Made by a program: the position numbers and the translations under genes | In this document: piece by piece, positions 12,501-37,480 of the stretch | Numbering within the stretch: the stretch's first letter is position 1 | Layout of the letters: each line of letters opens with the position of its first letter | Assembly: GCA_006176705.1 (NCBI GenBank) | Contig: QRFJ01000023.1 | Span: 2,382,583-2,446,582, forward strand | DNA: 64,000 bases | From: Cocos nucifera | Taxonomy: Eukaryota > Streptophyta > Magnoliopsida > Arecales > Arecaceae | Direction: 5' to 3' | Notes under the pieces: generated by a model | The model's database searches: none | Told to the model about the DNA's origin: nothing | The model's input: only the letters and a program-made list of their open reading frames with translations

Positions 12501-15361
12501 ATTTTTGCTCCATTTTTGACGCACAGGATCATCTCACCATCCCTTAACCTCCTGCTATCCTCAAGATCCTGCATAGAAATGCATAAATGAGCACTAGAAC
12601 CAGAGTCAAGCACCCAACTGGATGCAGAAGAAACCATAAGGTTAGACTCAATAATGAGCATATCTCCAGAAGGACCTGCCTCCTTTTTCTTTAGGGTGGC
12701 CAGGTATGTGGGGCAGTTTCACTTCTAGTGGTCGTTGTTGTTGCAATGAAAATACTTTTCTTTATCAGCGGTCTTCTTCAGCTCTATCTTTTTTATCTTT
12801 TCTCCTTCCATCGTTTGCTTTTTCGTAGACTTCTTCTTCTTTTCAAAAGACTATTTTTTTGGAAGAAGTTTGTTCTATTGCAAGCACTGAGCCTTTAGAA
12901 CCTTTCATGAAAAGCTCAGCGGTAACCAGCATGTTCATAAGTTCAGCCAAGGAGTTTTGAAGTTTATGCATATAGTACTTCGTAATGAACTGTCCATACG
13001 CATCGGTCAAGGATTGCAAAATTATGTCATTCTGCAGATCCAAGTCCAACCTCGCTCCGAGTTTCTCAAGCTCTTCCAAATCCTTGATCATCATCAGACA
13101 ATGATCTTGAACTGACTGTCCATCATGCATCTTAGCCTTGAATAGTCGTTTAGTGACTTAATACTTGACTGCATGACTCTGTTCACCAAACATCTCCTGT
13201 AGGTGAGCCAACATTTGATGAGCAGTCCCGATATCTTCATATTGGTGCTGAAGCTCATCAAACATCGAGCCCAATATATAGTATCTGACCTTATTATCTT
13301 CGTCAGTCCACTTATCCAGAGATGCTCTCTATTCAATAGATGGACGGGCTGATAAGGTGGGAGGATCCTGATCCAATAAATGAGTTAACTTCTCGGAATC
13401 CAAAATAATTTTGAAGTTTTGGAGCTAATCCTTATAATTTGGTCCGGTCGGTCGATGGGTGTCCAGAATTCGTGCTAGTAGATTGGATGCAGATATTTTT
13501 CTATAGAGAGTCAAAATTTTTAGTTAGATATTATAATTATAACTTAACCAATTTATTTAAAAATTTTATTTTAAAATAAATTAGCTTTCACTATTTTCTT
13601 GGATCTCTACACTCTCTTTGTAGAGATGCGAAAATCTTCACGATTATTGATTTCTAGTGGATGGTGCGGTCCCATCAACTGACTCATCACCTCACCTAAC
13701 AGTTATTGATGATGGGTTAGCCAATGAGTGAACAACTCTTGTTCAATGATTCTCTAATCATGATGCACCCAAACTTAATCTCTAATTCATGAATCTCACC
13801 ATGTCCGAAATATTGATCCACTTCTTAGTTAAGTCAGACCCACCATTTGCATAGATTGGATTTCTAATTGAGTCTCTCACCGTATCCAAAATATTGAGCC
13901 CAATTCATCCTCCAGCCTATAGCATCCAATGCCTAATAGATATGGTTGCATCTTTTCGGTGCAACTGAGCCACTGTAATCAGTCGAGAACAATCAACCCC
14001 GAAAAGAGCCCGCACATCTACAATGGTGGAAGACCATGACTTAATCTTTTCTTAGGAAGATTTGATTTAGGTCTCATTAAACTAGACTTGACATAGTCAT
14101 AACTATTATGACTAACCTAGTGGCATGGGTTAGCTTGGATTATTGACCACCTCAGATCAGAACTGAGTCAACAAACATGGCCAGGTAAGTGAGATCAGTA
14201 GAAGGGATATGCCATTAACTCGATAAGAACGCATTCGAGTCGAGTAGCTTCCAATTAAAAATCAGTCGATCGTATCTGCCAGACTTATCTTAGACGTCAA
14301 ATTATTAAGATAGAATCAATCGGGTTAGCCTACAATCCAGACTCTAACCTCTGAGCCTAATTAGGTCTTAACTTGATCGATCACTCACGTGACTCGATCT
14401 TGACCCAGATGTAATCTTATTAGACTGGTCAATTTAAACACTGTTGATCTCATCTAACCAACTCTTGATTTAGTTTGATCAACTGCTTAGACCTAATTGA
14501 GCTACCCATGCCCGAATCTAGATTTATGAATGTGTCTTAAATCTGAAATACTCAATTTTAGACCTAATTGATATTTCATAAACTTAATCTTAATTAAGTC
14601 AGGGTTCTTAAACAAAATATATAAATAAGATCCTAGGATTTCAGGATTTAGGGTTTTGCAGAAAGTAACTTTTCAATTTCTGATTAAGAATGAATACGCA
14701 GCACTCCTACACATCATAAGAACACCCCATCGAATGAGAGGAGAGGGTCTTTAAGCCCTACTTTATTCTTATGACCAGACGGCCAAGGAAAATGCCTTAA
14801 TCAGAAATACAACTAATCTACAAAAATAAATTAGATCTAAGCATATATCTCATATAAAAAATAGATTTAATTAAAATATATTTTGTATATATCACATATA
14901 TCATGCATACATATTTTTTAGATCTAAATTATCTCATAATCATCTAAAAAATTAAATTTAAATTCAATCATATCAAATAAAATTTAATCTAGACCTATTT
15001 GCAGAACTATTCTACAACTAGTCTAAACAAGCAACTATCATATCTTATATGAATAAATTAATTTTATTTTATTTTTTATTTTTAGATCTAATTATAATAT
15101 TTATAATATTAAAAAATAAAAAAATAGATCTAAAAATTATTTTTAATTAAATAAAAATTATGATCAAACTAGACTATAGAATAATTCTATTTCTAGTCTA
15201 GTTATGTATCTCATACATATTAGATCTAGATCAATTAATTTTAATTTTTTTATTTTTTGATTTTAGATCTAATCATATCTCACGTGATATCTGAAATTAC
15301 TAATTAATCAGATTAAATTAGATCTAAATTGATTTAATAAGAATCTGGCTCTGATACCAGT
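9535..15361 (-). mobile_element. Copia A internal region
   Basis: Internal region of a Ty1/copia element on the minus strand, bounded by the LTRs at 7273-9534 and 15362-17574. The primer-binding site at 15348-15359 reads TGGTATCAGAGC on the minus strand (initiator tRNA-Met type). The purine-rich stretch AAGTGAAAGTT beside the left LTR is a plausible polypurine tract. Gag and pol relics fill 9545-13430, and 13431-15347 is a noncoding leader. The integrase-before-RT order identifies copia. The long LTRs suggest the Angela/Tork side of the family (inference). Confidence 0.85.
9545..13430 (-). pseudogene. Copia A gag-pol polyprotein, degenerate
   Basis: Read on the minus strand, the order is as follows. 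Gag (about 13430-12843) contains DHCLMMIKDLEELEKLGARL and AELMNMLVTAEL. Protease (12661-12467) has the catalytic LDSGSSAH. The pre-integrase region (12424-11948) contains WHLRLNHI. Integrase remnants follow to about 11300. Reverse transcriptase (10936-10365) contains KARLVVKGYSQ, WQMDVKMAFLNGYLE and the catalytic YVDDILLIGND. RNase H (10328-9650) contains CTRPDIAHAMS and ends with SKHIERRYHLI. Stops and frameshifts separate these blocks, so no full polyprotein can be made. In the living family the product makes the virus-like particle, the cDNA copy and the integration complex. The domain order is diagnostic of copia. Confidence 0.88.
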
Positions 15362-17574
15362 TGAAGAAAAATTCTAATTTTTCGGATCAGATTCGTTCAG
15401 ATCTGATTGGATCGAGAGGCATATTTTAAAAATTCTTCTCTCATATTCAGATCAGATCTGACACTTTTTCAAATTTGATTTATAAACTGATAGTTAAAAA
15501 AGTAAAACTAAATTAATTCTAAATTAATTTTTACCTTGATCTTGGGCAATCTGATTATCCGTTGATGATCCTACGGAAGCTCTGAGGTTCTGAATCTAGC
15601 TATGCAAGCGTCTGACCTCTACCGATATCCACTCAGATTGGATCTGAAGATCTTCTTCTCTTTTTTTTCTCCAAAAATCATATCTAGATCTGATTTGGAG
15701 GATCTTCAAAACTTCTTCTGAAGATCATCCATCATCTCTACAGTAGTGCTGCCTTCTTCTTTTTTCGTCAGCCTTTCTTGCTTGACTCATACTAATTAGA
15801 AGAACCCAACTTTCTTAGACGTGGAGAGGAGGGAGAGGGGCAGATGGTGGTGTGGAGAAGGGAGATAGACAGCCTTGGGGCGTGGCTTAGATCAACTCTT
15901 GAAAGTGGATGCAGACGGAGTCTATTTATAGACTCTACTGTGCCATGCAGTGCTGCATCACCCTTGCCAATCATATTGCTTCGTTCAATCAGATCTAAAT
16001 CTGATTAATGGAATGAGAGACCCCTGGATTCATCCTAAGGTGGCGCCTAAGATTGGTCAAAGTCTATAGGTGAGGATCCCCTAGTTTGAATCCAACAAGT
16101 AACCTGAAGTCCCATCCATATGGAACTCCAGCATTCCTATCCATGGGCGCACGTTATCCTAGGCATACACCCCCTTTCTTTCCAATTTCTGTAGAGGAGA
16201 CAAGCCTCTATCTGCTCTCTAATAAGTGCGTGACACATGGGCAGATGGTCCAGGGTCAAAGGATCAACGTTTGACCAGGTAAAAGTATCAAGATTTGCTA
16301 GGTTGATGAAAAATGACAGTGTTGTCTCAATTTACTCATAAATTAAGACAACCTTTTTGACTTGGACAAGCTAGTCAAACTCATGGTAAAGGTATCTGAG
16401 TGAGCTAAACTCATTGGCTCAAGTCAGACTAACTTTTTAAGAATAGAAAAAGAGAATGTTAGGCTTCAATCGGTGCTAGCACGATTTTTCTTGAACTAAT
16501 TGAATCTATTCAAATCAATTGAACTGGTTAGTCAATTGATGATATCAGAATCAAAATTCTTATTTGTGTGATCCAGTTAGTTCAGTTCTATATGGTAATG
16601 GAATATGTCATGATCTCCATATCATCGATAAAATCGAAACTTCTTTTGATGGAATCAGATTCTTTCTGATTCGAAACTAGAATGATCGATCATCAAATCA
16701 TTCTATTGCTCTCCAAAATCCACACAGTGACACTAGCAGCTATATGGTGGCAAGCCATCAAAGATGAAATGAACACTCGGTTGAGCTACTTTGTGATTAA
16801 GTTCTTCTATCTTAGCCCATCAGATTAGGGTTTAGTGAACTCGTCAAAACCTAATTTCTTCATATGATTATAATCATTCGATTCAAGTCCATGTGAAAAT
16901 CTTAATAAGAAACTCTTTCTATTATTTCACTTTGCCATGGCCATGGGCTTCAGGACTTGATTCTCATGATATCATAGGCTGCTCCTCTATCCACCGAGGG
17001 TAGATAGATTCCATCTTGTGCAATCCGATTCTAAAAGAACATGCTAAGCCAACATACACCTCAGGGTTCATGGCTAGGAGACGAGTATGGTGTAGTATAA
17101 ACATAACACCCTCAAGTAAAAATCCGATGCATCTCAGGTCAAAGAACCAGACACCACATGCAGCATCGAGTCAGTCATTGAGAAGGTTAGACTTCCTTAT
17201 GACTACTCGAGTGGTCACGCTCTAGTCCCTCGTTCTCTAATGAGTACCTATACTCTCGCTCGGTGTCTCACACGTTAGACTCTAAGACTCATCTCTATAA
17301 AAAGAAATTGTACACAACCTTCCGATCAATCACATCCTCTGATGATCCTAGGTCGAGACTTTTATGAGTTAATAAATAAAATTCATGTCTTAAATTTTAA
17401 CTCTTAAATATGAATTATCATTACACTAACTCAAAGATGTATCACAGACACTAAATACAATATGTGTGAATAGAAATAATTATTTATTATTAATAGTCAA
17501 AATTAAATTTTGTCCTTAGAAGTGTATTTACAAGTGTCAGCCAATTTCTGACTTTTAAGGGCACTCATATTTAA
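15362..17574 (-). repeat. Copia A LTR (right, 5' LTR of the element)
   Basis: About 2213 bp, homologous to 7273-9534. The first 730 bases align almost without gaps. From about 16090 to 17574 there are dozens of one- to two-base indels, mostly deletions, against the left LTR. The outer end reads CTCATATTTAAACTC instead of CTCATATCTAACA, so the terminus is damaged or miscalled. See the finding on assembly quality. Confidence 0.8.
15922..15931 (-). promoter_or_regulatory. TATA box in second copia A LTR
   Basis: CTATAAATAG on the minus strand, at the same relative position as in the left LTR. Confidence 0.5.
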
Positions 17575-18162
17575 ACTCAGGCCCCAAGGGACTTGAGATA
17601 GATGGTCATGGCGTCCTAGAGGTATCTATGGCCCTCGCTCGTGAGTGCATTCTTACTAATCTATAATTATAAAATTAAAATTAAAATTTTATAAAAAATT
17701 ATTATAATACTAATCATATATACTAAATATATTTGATACTTTAACAAAAATACCTATCCGATTCGGCGCATATTCATTTGGCCTGCCCATCTTATCCGTT
17801 GCGCTAGATTTGAAAAGAATCTCGCTATGGCTGGGACATCACTCCATCTCTTCATCAGCGCTTATAACAAAGAATTAAATTTATCAAAAAGATGAATAAA
17901 AAAAATATGAATTTAATTTTATCTTTAATAAAGATTTTAGAATAATTATCCTTTCTATGCAACACGATTGGCCAAAGACTCATGGCCTAGAGGTGTGTGT
18001 TTATACTCGTGCGGCTACATGGTTTCTTCTGCATTCTAATAGGAGATAGTTTCTAACAAGTATTCAAATAAATAATAAAATTATTTAAAAAAATATTTAA
18101 ATAAATTTTAAGTATATTAAAAAATTTAAAGTTAGAAATTTATTCTCAACTTCTTATCTCTC
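17575..18162. other. Unidentified sequence between LTR and assembly gap
   Basis: No open frame, LTR end or known domain was recognised. The sequence is AT-rich, with GC-richer patches near 17580-17650 and 17940-18040. It lies next to the error-rich LTR part and the N run, so its placement may be an assembly artefact. Confidence 0.4.
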
Positions 18163-18187
18163 NNNNNNNNNNNNNNNNNNNNNNNNN
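18163..18187. other. Assembly gap (25 N)
   Basis: A run of 25 undetermined bases. A fixed, short length usually marks a gap of unknown size. Confidence 0.99.
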
Positions 18188-18586
18188 CCTAATGACTACT
18201 CGAGGTGGTCACGCTCAGTGCCCTCGTTCTCTAACGAGTACCTATACTCTCGCTCCGGTGTCTCCACACCGTAGACTCAAGACTCATCTACTAAAGAGAA
18301 GCGATCGTACACCAACCTTCCGGATCAATCACCATCCTCGTGATGATCCTATGGTCGGGAGCATGTTTATGAGTTAATAATGATTATTCATGTCTTAAAT
18401 TTTCAACTCTTGAAAATATGAATTATCATTACCATTAACTCAAAGGATGTATCACAGACACTAAATACACATGTGTGATAGAAAATAATCCCATTTTATT
18501 AATTATAGTCAAAATTATAATTTTGCCCCTAGAAGTGTATTACAAGTGTCAGCCAATTCTGGCTTCTAGGGCACATATATCTAACA
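18188..18586 (-). repeat. Third copy of the outer part of the copia A LTR
   Basis: Matches the last 400 bases of the LTR at 7273-9534, ending ATATCTAACA at 18586. It lacks the many small deletions seen at 17190-17574. It is either a separate truncated element or the correct version of the end of the preceding LTR. Confidence 0.8.
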
Positions 18587-18800
18587 GGGGAAGAGAGTGG
18601 GGGGAGGGGCCAGGTTGGTGGAAGGAGCAGGAGGATGGGGAAGGAGGGGGCGGGGGGAGGGTGGGGGGGGTCGGGTGGCGAGTGGTAGGAAGGGGCGGCC
18701 GGGGATGGAAAGGCTGAAGGGGGAGGGGGAAGGAGGGCCGACGTCGGTTGAGAGGGAAGGAGCCTCATCGGCGACGAAGAGGAGGGGGAGAAATAGAGAG
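18587..18800. repeat. G-rich purine tract
   Basis: The plus strand is very G-rich, with many runs of three or more G (for example 18637-18676), separated by short loops. The pattern fits potential G-quadruplex DNA. Open frames on both strands here are low complexity and not called. Confidence 0.75.
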
Positions 18801-18849
18801 ATAAATTGAGCACGCAGGAAAGGAAAGCAGAAAAAAATTGAAGATTTTT

Positions 18850-20308
18850 AACCTAACCTTTGGCAGCGGTTATCGAACCGCTGTCATAGATTCATAACAG
18901 CGGTTACCCAAAATCGCTGTCATAGATCTACGGTAGTGGTTTTATAACCGCTACTGTAGATTTATAGCAGCGATTTTTGATAACCACTGCCATAGCTTGA
19001 AAATAATTTTTTTTATTTTTTTAAAATATTATATAATTTTAAAATTTAATATCCATCTTTATCATTCATTATCTAAATAATTATCCTTAAAGTGTCATCG
19101 CAAAAAGTCGCCTCGATCCGATGGCTCTAGCTTCATTGATTAGAAAAGTTTGATTTTGACGATCACGAACGATGTTGCGATGATCTGATAGATGGAGATC
19201 TTCGATAGGTTCAAAAATCTACAATGATGATCTCGATGATGTTTGTAGCATACTGTCAATATTTCACTTCAATCGGATATCGTTATCATAATCAATTTCG
19301 TATGGAATGATTTTGGCCATTAAATTAGAAATAAGCGATCAAAGGGTTAAACGATGTTCGGTTATGAGATAATTTTATAGTTAAATAATCTTTGTTATAA
19401 TTTTAAATATTTTATATAGTGATGATAGTAAAATTTAAATTATTTTTATATATACTATTTATGTTAAGCAGATATTGCAAAAGTACGAGCATAACAACCA
19501 GTGAAGTTTCAGAATGGTTATCAGGAGACGTATAGTTTTAGATTGTTCTTCATCTCACGAGTTGAATTTTATAATCACTACTGTAAAAAAAATGATTAAA
19601 GTAGTTACCAAGATCATTTATAAAAAAAAAATTATCTCATAATTGGACACCGTTTGATCCTTTGATCACTCATTTATCATTTAACGATCGAAACTAACAT
19701 ATACTAAATTGACCAAGATAACGATATCCGATTGAAGTAAAACTTTGATAGTACGCTACAAACATCACCGAGATCATCGTTGCAGATTTTTGGATCCATC
19801 GGAGGTCTCCATCTCTGAGATCGTCGCATCATCATTCATGATCGTTAAAATCGAATTTTTTTGATCAACGAAACTAGGGCCATCGGATCGAAGGGATCTT
19901 TTGCGACGGTACTCTAATGATAATTATTTAGATAATGAGTGATGAAGATGAATATTAAATTTTAAAATTATATAATATTTTTAAAAAAATATATGACAGT
20001 AGCTACAATTAATCGCTGCCATAAATAAGCTTATAGCAGCGGTTCCTACTAACTACTACTATGGGTCCGACTTATGGCAGTGATTTTACTAACCACTGCT
20101 ATAGATCGATTTATGACAGCAGATTTATATAACCACTGCTATAGATCCGACCTATAGCTACGATTTTCATTAACCACTGCTATATATCGGACCTATAGCA
20201 TCGATTACAAAAATCACTGCTATAGGTTGCTACCGTCGAATCTATGACAACTGTTTCGAAAACTGCTGCCATATATAGTATGCGCTGCCATAGACCATTT
20301 TTATAGTA
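18850..20308. mobile_element. CACTA-like fold-back element
   Basis: Subterminal clusters of GGCAGCGGTT / AACCGCTGCCATA words occupy 18850-19000 and about 19990-20300. Between them is a large imperfect inverted repeat: about 19010-19395 matches the reverse complement of about 19625-20000, around a loop of roughly 220 bases. The right end reads CCATTTTTATAGTA, the counterpart of TACTACAAAAAA at 4741. No transposase is visible, so it is non-autonomous. The copia A block may lie inside the original element. Confidence 0.65.
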
Positions 20309-20435
20309 ATAAAAAGAGGAAAGGTAGTTTTTTTTTTTTTCCCTCCTTAGTTTGACGGCGTGGGGTGAAGGGGGGTTGGTATTTTTTTTGGGTGACGCGC
20401 GGGCGGGAGGGATGGGAGTGGGAGCAGATAGTTTT

Positions 20436-21622
20436 TCTTTCCTCGTGGTGTGTGTGGGTGTGGGTGTCGGTGTGTTGAGAGAGGGGGGTGGGAGCAGGAA
20501 GGTATTTTTTTTAAAAAAAATATTTTAAAATAATAAATAAATAAATAAAATAATAAAAAAAAATATTTAATTATATTTTAAAATAATTATAAAATATTAT
20601 TTTTAAAAATAATAATTTAAAATAATAATAATTTTTTTATTAAAAATATTATTTTAAAAAAAATAATTTTGAAAAACATATAGGTAGATGCAGAGGAGCT
20701 TTGGTCGGACGGAAGAACCATGGGTGGTGCCGAATAAGGGGTGTAGATGTTCGGTGCAAATTCATGGAAGTAGAAGAATGAAAATTATTTTATTATTTTT
20801 AAAATAATTTTTTAAAAAATATTTTATTATTTTTTTCTTCTTCCGTGCCTTTACACCGAACACCCATACCTTCCCCTATTCCTCACCGGCACCACCCACA
20901 GCCGCTCTACGAGGTCGCCTCTCCTCAATGCTCACCCACATATTTTTTTAAAATTATTTTTTAAAAAATAATATTTTAAATATTTTTAAATTTTTATTAT
21001 TATTATTTTAAATTATTTTTTAAAATATTTTAAAATTTTAATTATATTTTTAAAATAATAATAATATATTATTTTTAAAAAATATGTGGGTGGGTATTGA
21101 GGAGCGGCGGCCTCGTGGAGGGGCCATGGGTGGTGCCGGTGAGGGAGTAGGGAAGGTCTGGATGTTCAGTGCAAAGCTGCGAAAGAAGAAAAAGAAAATT
21201 AAAAAAAATTAAAAATGATAATAAAATATTTTTTAAAAAAAATAATTTTAAAAATAATAAAATAATTTTTATTCTTCTTATTTCATGGATTGGGGTTGAA
21301 ATCCACACCTCTCCGGCACCACCCATAGCTTCACCGCCCGACCACTACTCCTTTGCATCCACCTATGTAATTTTTAAAATTATTTTTTAAAAAAATAATA
21401 TTTTAATAAAAATATTTTATTATTATTTTAAATTATTATTTTTTAAAATAATATTTTATCATTATTTTAAAAATATATTAAATATTTTTAAATATTTTAT
21501 TTGATTTATTTATTTATTTTATTTTTATTTTAAAATATTTTTTTTAATAAAATTACCTTCCTGCTCCCACCCCCTCTCTCCACATCCACACCCAGACACA
21601 CCACCACGAGGAAAAAAAAGCC
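20436..21622. repeat. Long multi-module palindrome
   Basis: 20436-20560 is the reverse complement of about 21480-21622 (shared GGGGTGGGAGCAGGAAGGTA). Inside, a module containing TGGGTGGTGCCG occurs four times in alternating orientation: near 20720 (+), 20890 (-), 21130 (+) and 21310 (-). AT-rich spacers separate the modules. The centre of symmetry is near 21010. No coding capacity is credible. Confidence 0.75.
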
Positions 21623-24600
21623 CGTTAGTCAAAAAAAAAAAAAAAAAAAGCCCGCTGCCATAGATCTAAAGGTCACTGACCAATGTGAAGGGTATTTGGG
21701 TAGAGGAGCCTCCAAGCTTTTTTTCGTACGGTCTCTGTGGAGGTGGAGGTTCCCAGGTCGACACGTTACGCTGCGTCGCCGCATGCCGCGTTCTCGGAGC
21801 TCGACACGTATCGGTTCTGACCACGATCTGATGACGTACGCACCATACTGGCCAAGAGGAGGTCCGCATGCCACGTTCCCTCCCGTACGGTACCACGTTC
21901 TCTGACAGGAGACCGTGCTCTCGGCCAATTGGAAATCGACACGATGTGGCTTCCGCTTTTTAATTGGTGCCGAGGAAAAGAAGGTCAAACAAATCAGCGA
22001 CGCGACTCTTTAGTAACAGTTTAGTTTAATTCAAACAATTGAATTAATATAGAATAATAATAAAAATAAATCAATGATACATGTCATATTTAATAATAAA
22101 AATAATAAATTTTTATTTATTAATGGTGCTATCCTTTGTGCCTTAAGATTTGTGCTAAGCACCGTGCATCCCAAGTCAAGTTGGACATGGTTATCAGTGG
22201 AGGCAGCCTTTGATCGGAGGAATTATTTCTAATAAAATTTGTGAAAAATCAATATATCCAATGCATGCAAAAAAAAAAAAAAATCAAGAGTAATGCCCAA
22301 GAACGCACAGATGTGATTGAATAATAATTGTTGTAGTCCCTTAATAAAAATTTGTCTGCATCAAATTGGATATAATATTCATTAATGTGAACCCAATATG
22401 GGAAAAATTAATTATATATGTTTGCTACCAACAATCATTTTCTGAAGCCATTTCATCCTTGCCAGTATCAGATTTAGCCCAAGGAAAAAGTGATTCCTTA
22501 CTTATTTGAACAAGAGAGGCTCTAAGGATTGTCAAAACGATATATCAAAAATCAACCTTTCTAAGTATATTTATAAGAACGTCTAAAAGATAGCTTTTCT
22601 GCTAATATTTAACATGTGATAGGCATATGATATATTTGAAAAGGAGATGTTCTTCATGGGAGGATATGACTCCACAACCAAGTGAAGTACCCAAGATTCG
22701 TTTCCTTACATGATCTTGCAATTATATCATTCCAAATTTTATTTTCTTGTATTTTCAAGGAAAAATGTAATTGTTTTGTTCTTTTACCCCTCCAAAACAT
22801 CCTTTCATCAGGTATGAGATAGAGAAATTATATCTATCAGATTATATGTGCTCTTTAACGCTTAACAACATAATATATGGCCTAGTTCAGTGCTTTTTTT
22901 TATCATGTATTGTAAAGTTTGATATACATCTACTATGAATTAAAAATATTTCGATGTGTACTATTTGACATCTAGTTCCACTAATGCACATGCAATATAC
23001 ATGGAATAGCAGTAGGAATTCATGATTCCTTTGGATTTTCTTTTCCTTTGTCTTCTTTTTTTTAAGAGAAAGAGAGAGGAGAGAGGGAGAGAAATCATTT
23101 GGTTGCTGGCTCAATTTGTTGGTAGTTATGGTAAGAAAGATTTTTTTGCCCTTTTTTCCTTGTTTCTCCTTCTCCTTATCAAAGGTCTCGATGGAAGTGA
23201 AACAGATATCCACACTAGGCAGGTAATGTGAAAAGATAACCATCTACTTGTTGTTGGGTGATAGAAGTTAATCACATAATGAGATACTTTGTAGTCTAAA
23301 TTTTGCTCTTCTTCAACAAGTTTTTAGCCTCTATCCAAATGAAAGTTTAAGGATTCCTTGATGGAGACCGCTCATCTATGTACGAAGCCTTAATTAGCTA
23401 CTAATTAAGACTCGGTAGTGATATTTAACTTGCTTGCAAAAACGAATAATTGAATTATCTACTTGTCTTTTTGCAGTACTTGGGTCATAAATATCCCAAA
23501 GAAGAACATGGCACCACTAAGATAAAGCTAGCAGCACCAAAAAAAATATGCCACTGTATGCAACGCCACCTATTTGGAATAAGAATCGGAGTGAAGAATG
23601 GAACTGAAAGGAAAAGAAAAAAAGGCAACACAATCCATCAACGAGCTTCACATGGAATTCGAGTCACCTTCAACTAGTGGGAGACAAAAAGGACCCACGA
23701 ATGATCTCGTCGAGGATCATGTTCAAGTATCTTTAGTGTAGGGCCATTAGTCTAAACAAGGGAAGAAGGCCTTGTCTTCGGGTCAAGGTACCATCCAAGC
23801 ATCCAAGAGTAGGAACCACGCCCACCACACACTTCGAGTGCCATAAAGAGTTCCAACTAGCTAGTTAGGCGACAGGTTGCCAAAATTTTCAAATAAGTTC
23901 TCCATCAAGAAAAGGTCACAAATAACTTGAAATTATATATCCTCACATGTAGTGCTGCCCGAGATTTAGGATTTAATTTTGAGCCGAAATCGTCTAATCT
24001 TCGAATTATTTGTGAGGCCTTTATTGTTAATATCTGAAAGACATTGGGTGCCGGCCGTGTCAATCTTCTGTAGTACTCTTCGTAATAGTCAAAGTTCTCT
24101 TCACTGTTTGATATTTATTCTGGGTTTCGTGGGATCCAGTAATCTTTCCCCTACCCAACTAGCTGTGCTATATATAGGGTTAAACTACTACTATAATTCT
24201 TCTTCGAGTGTTGTTGGCATGTTAGTTTGAGAATGGATAAATCTCACGTGAGACTCACACGGCGCCCAACTACCTCCGTGGGATCAGCTGCATCACTTTT
24301 GGAGACTTGTCAAACATGACGCACCACGCTTCATGTGGTACCTCTCGGCACATGTATGAAAGAGAGTTTAGCAAAAGAAAACGAGCATGTTACTATTTAC
24401 CCAAAGGACAGTCACGACCAACATAACGTTGCATACACCTGTACAACGGATTGAATCCAAAATTTCTTAAATTGTAGCCTACTAATTATCCACCATAACA
24501 ATATTAACTTCTTCAAAACCATTTAACAATATACTAATCATGCACCACACCAATAATCACAGTCTTTACTATAGCGGTGCATCGAGATGAGCACTTAACA

Positions 24601-24983
24601 AATGGATCTATAGGAATGAGCCATTATGATTGAAGAAATTCTTGAATAGATTTAATCTACCAACAGAAAACTATCATATGAGTATTTGAACCCAAGGCCT
24701 CAAAGCAGTCCTGAACCGTGGTTCTCCAGAAGTGCATGGGTAACTATGTCAAGAGAAAAAGAAAATCGGTACACAACGCCACTTATGAATCGACACGTGG
24801 TGGTTCTCATGCTGCTGTGGTGACTTGGGTGTTGACGCTTTTGATTGCTCTCCAAGGAGGATTGCACCCTTGTAACCCCCATCCTCTTAAATACAAGCCC
24901 GACACCCGGCCAAAATCTTTGTGCCCGTTTCTAGCCTTTGTCAAAAGAATGATCTCTGCTTCATTTCCATATCGGAACTGCCT
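21623..24983. other. Gene-free upstream region of the MADS-box gene
   Basis: At 21645-21665 one more GCTGCCATAG word of the CACTA type follows a poly(A) run. The stretch 21690-21960 is GC-rich and unidentified. The rest, to the core promoter, is AT-rich. Open frames here are short, without recognisable domains. Distal regulatory sequence of the downstream gene may lie here. Confidence 0.5.
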
Positions 24984-24993
24984 TATATATTTA
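24984..24993 (+). promoter_or_regulatory. Putative TATA box of the MADS-box gene
   Basis: TATATATTTA lies 94 bases before the start codon. This would place transcription start near 25015-25020 and give a GA-rich leader of about 60 bases with no upstream ATG. The assignment is by position and motif only. Confidence 0.55.
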
Positions 24994-25077
24994 TGGAGCA
25001 GTACCTAAGCCATTCATATCTTTGCCTTCTTGCCTTGTTGCATCTTTTTGGTGGAGTCGGAGGAGAGGAGAGAAGAG

Positions 25078-37352
<12,275 letters not shown>

Positions 37353-37480
37353 GTTCCAAAACTCATTAGGTATGCGTGCACTTGTAAGAATTCGCTGTGG
37401 TGTGGATTTTCTTTTTTCTCCGGCCTTGTTTATTGTAAGCTGACGTATCCTGCTTTCTCCACGAGGAAAGATAAGGAAAC

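Noticed and set aside
18475..18813. Gly/Arg- or Pro/Ser-rich open frames in the G-rich tract
   Set aside because: Overlapping frames on both strands in low-complexity DNA, partly within an LTR.
4741..20308. One complete CACTA transposon
   Set aside because: The two ends are similar and inverted, but the flanking triplets (TAC and ATA) do not match and the copia block has no clean double-sided insertion, so completeness is not shown.
21629..21988. Minus-strand 119-codon frame and overlapping frames
   Set aside because: GC-rich sequence open in several frames on both strands, no domain, ends in a poly(Phe) run from the poly(A) tract.
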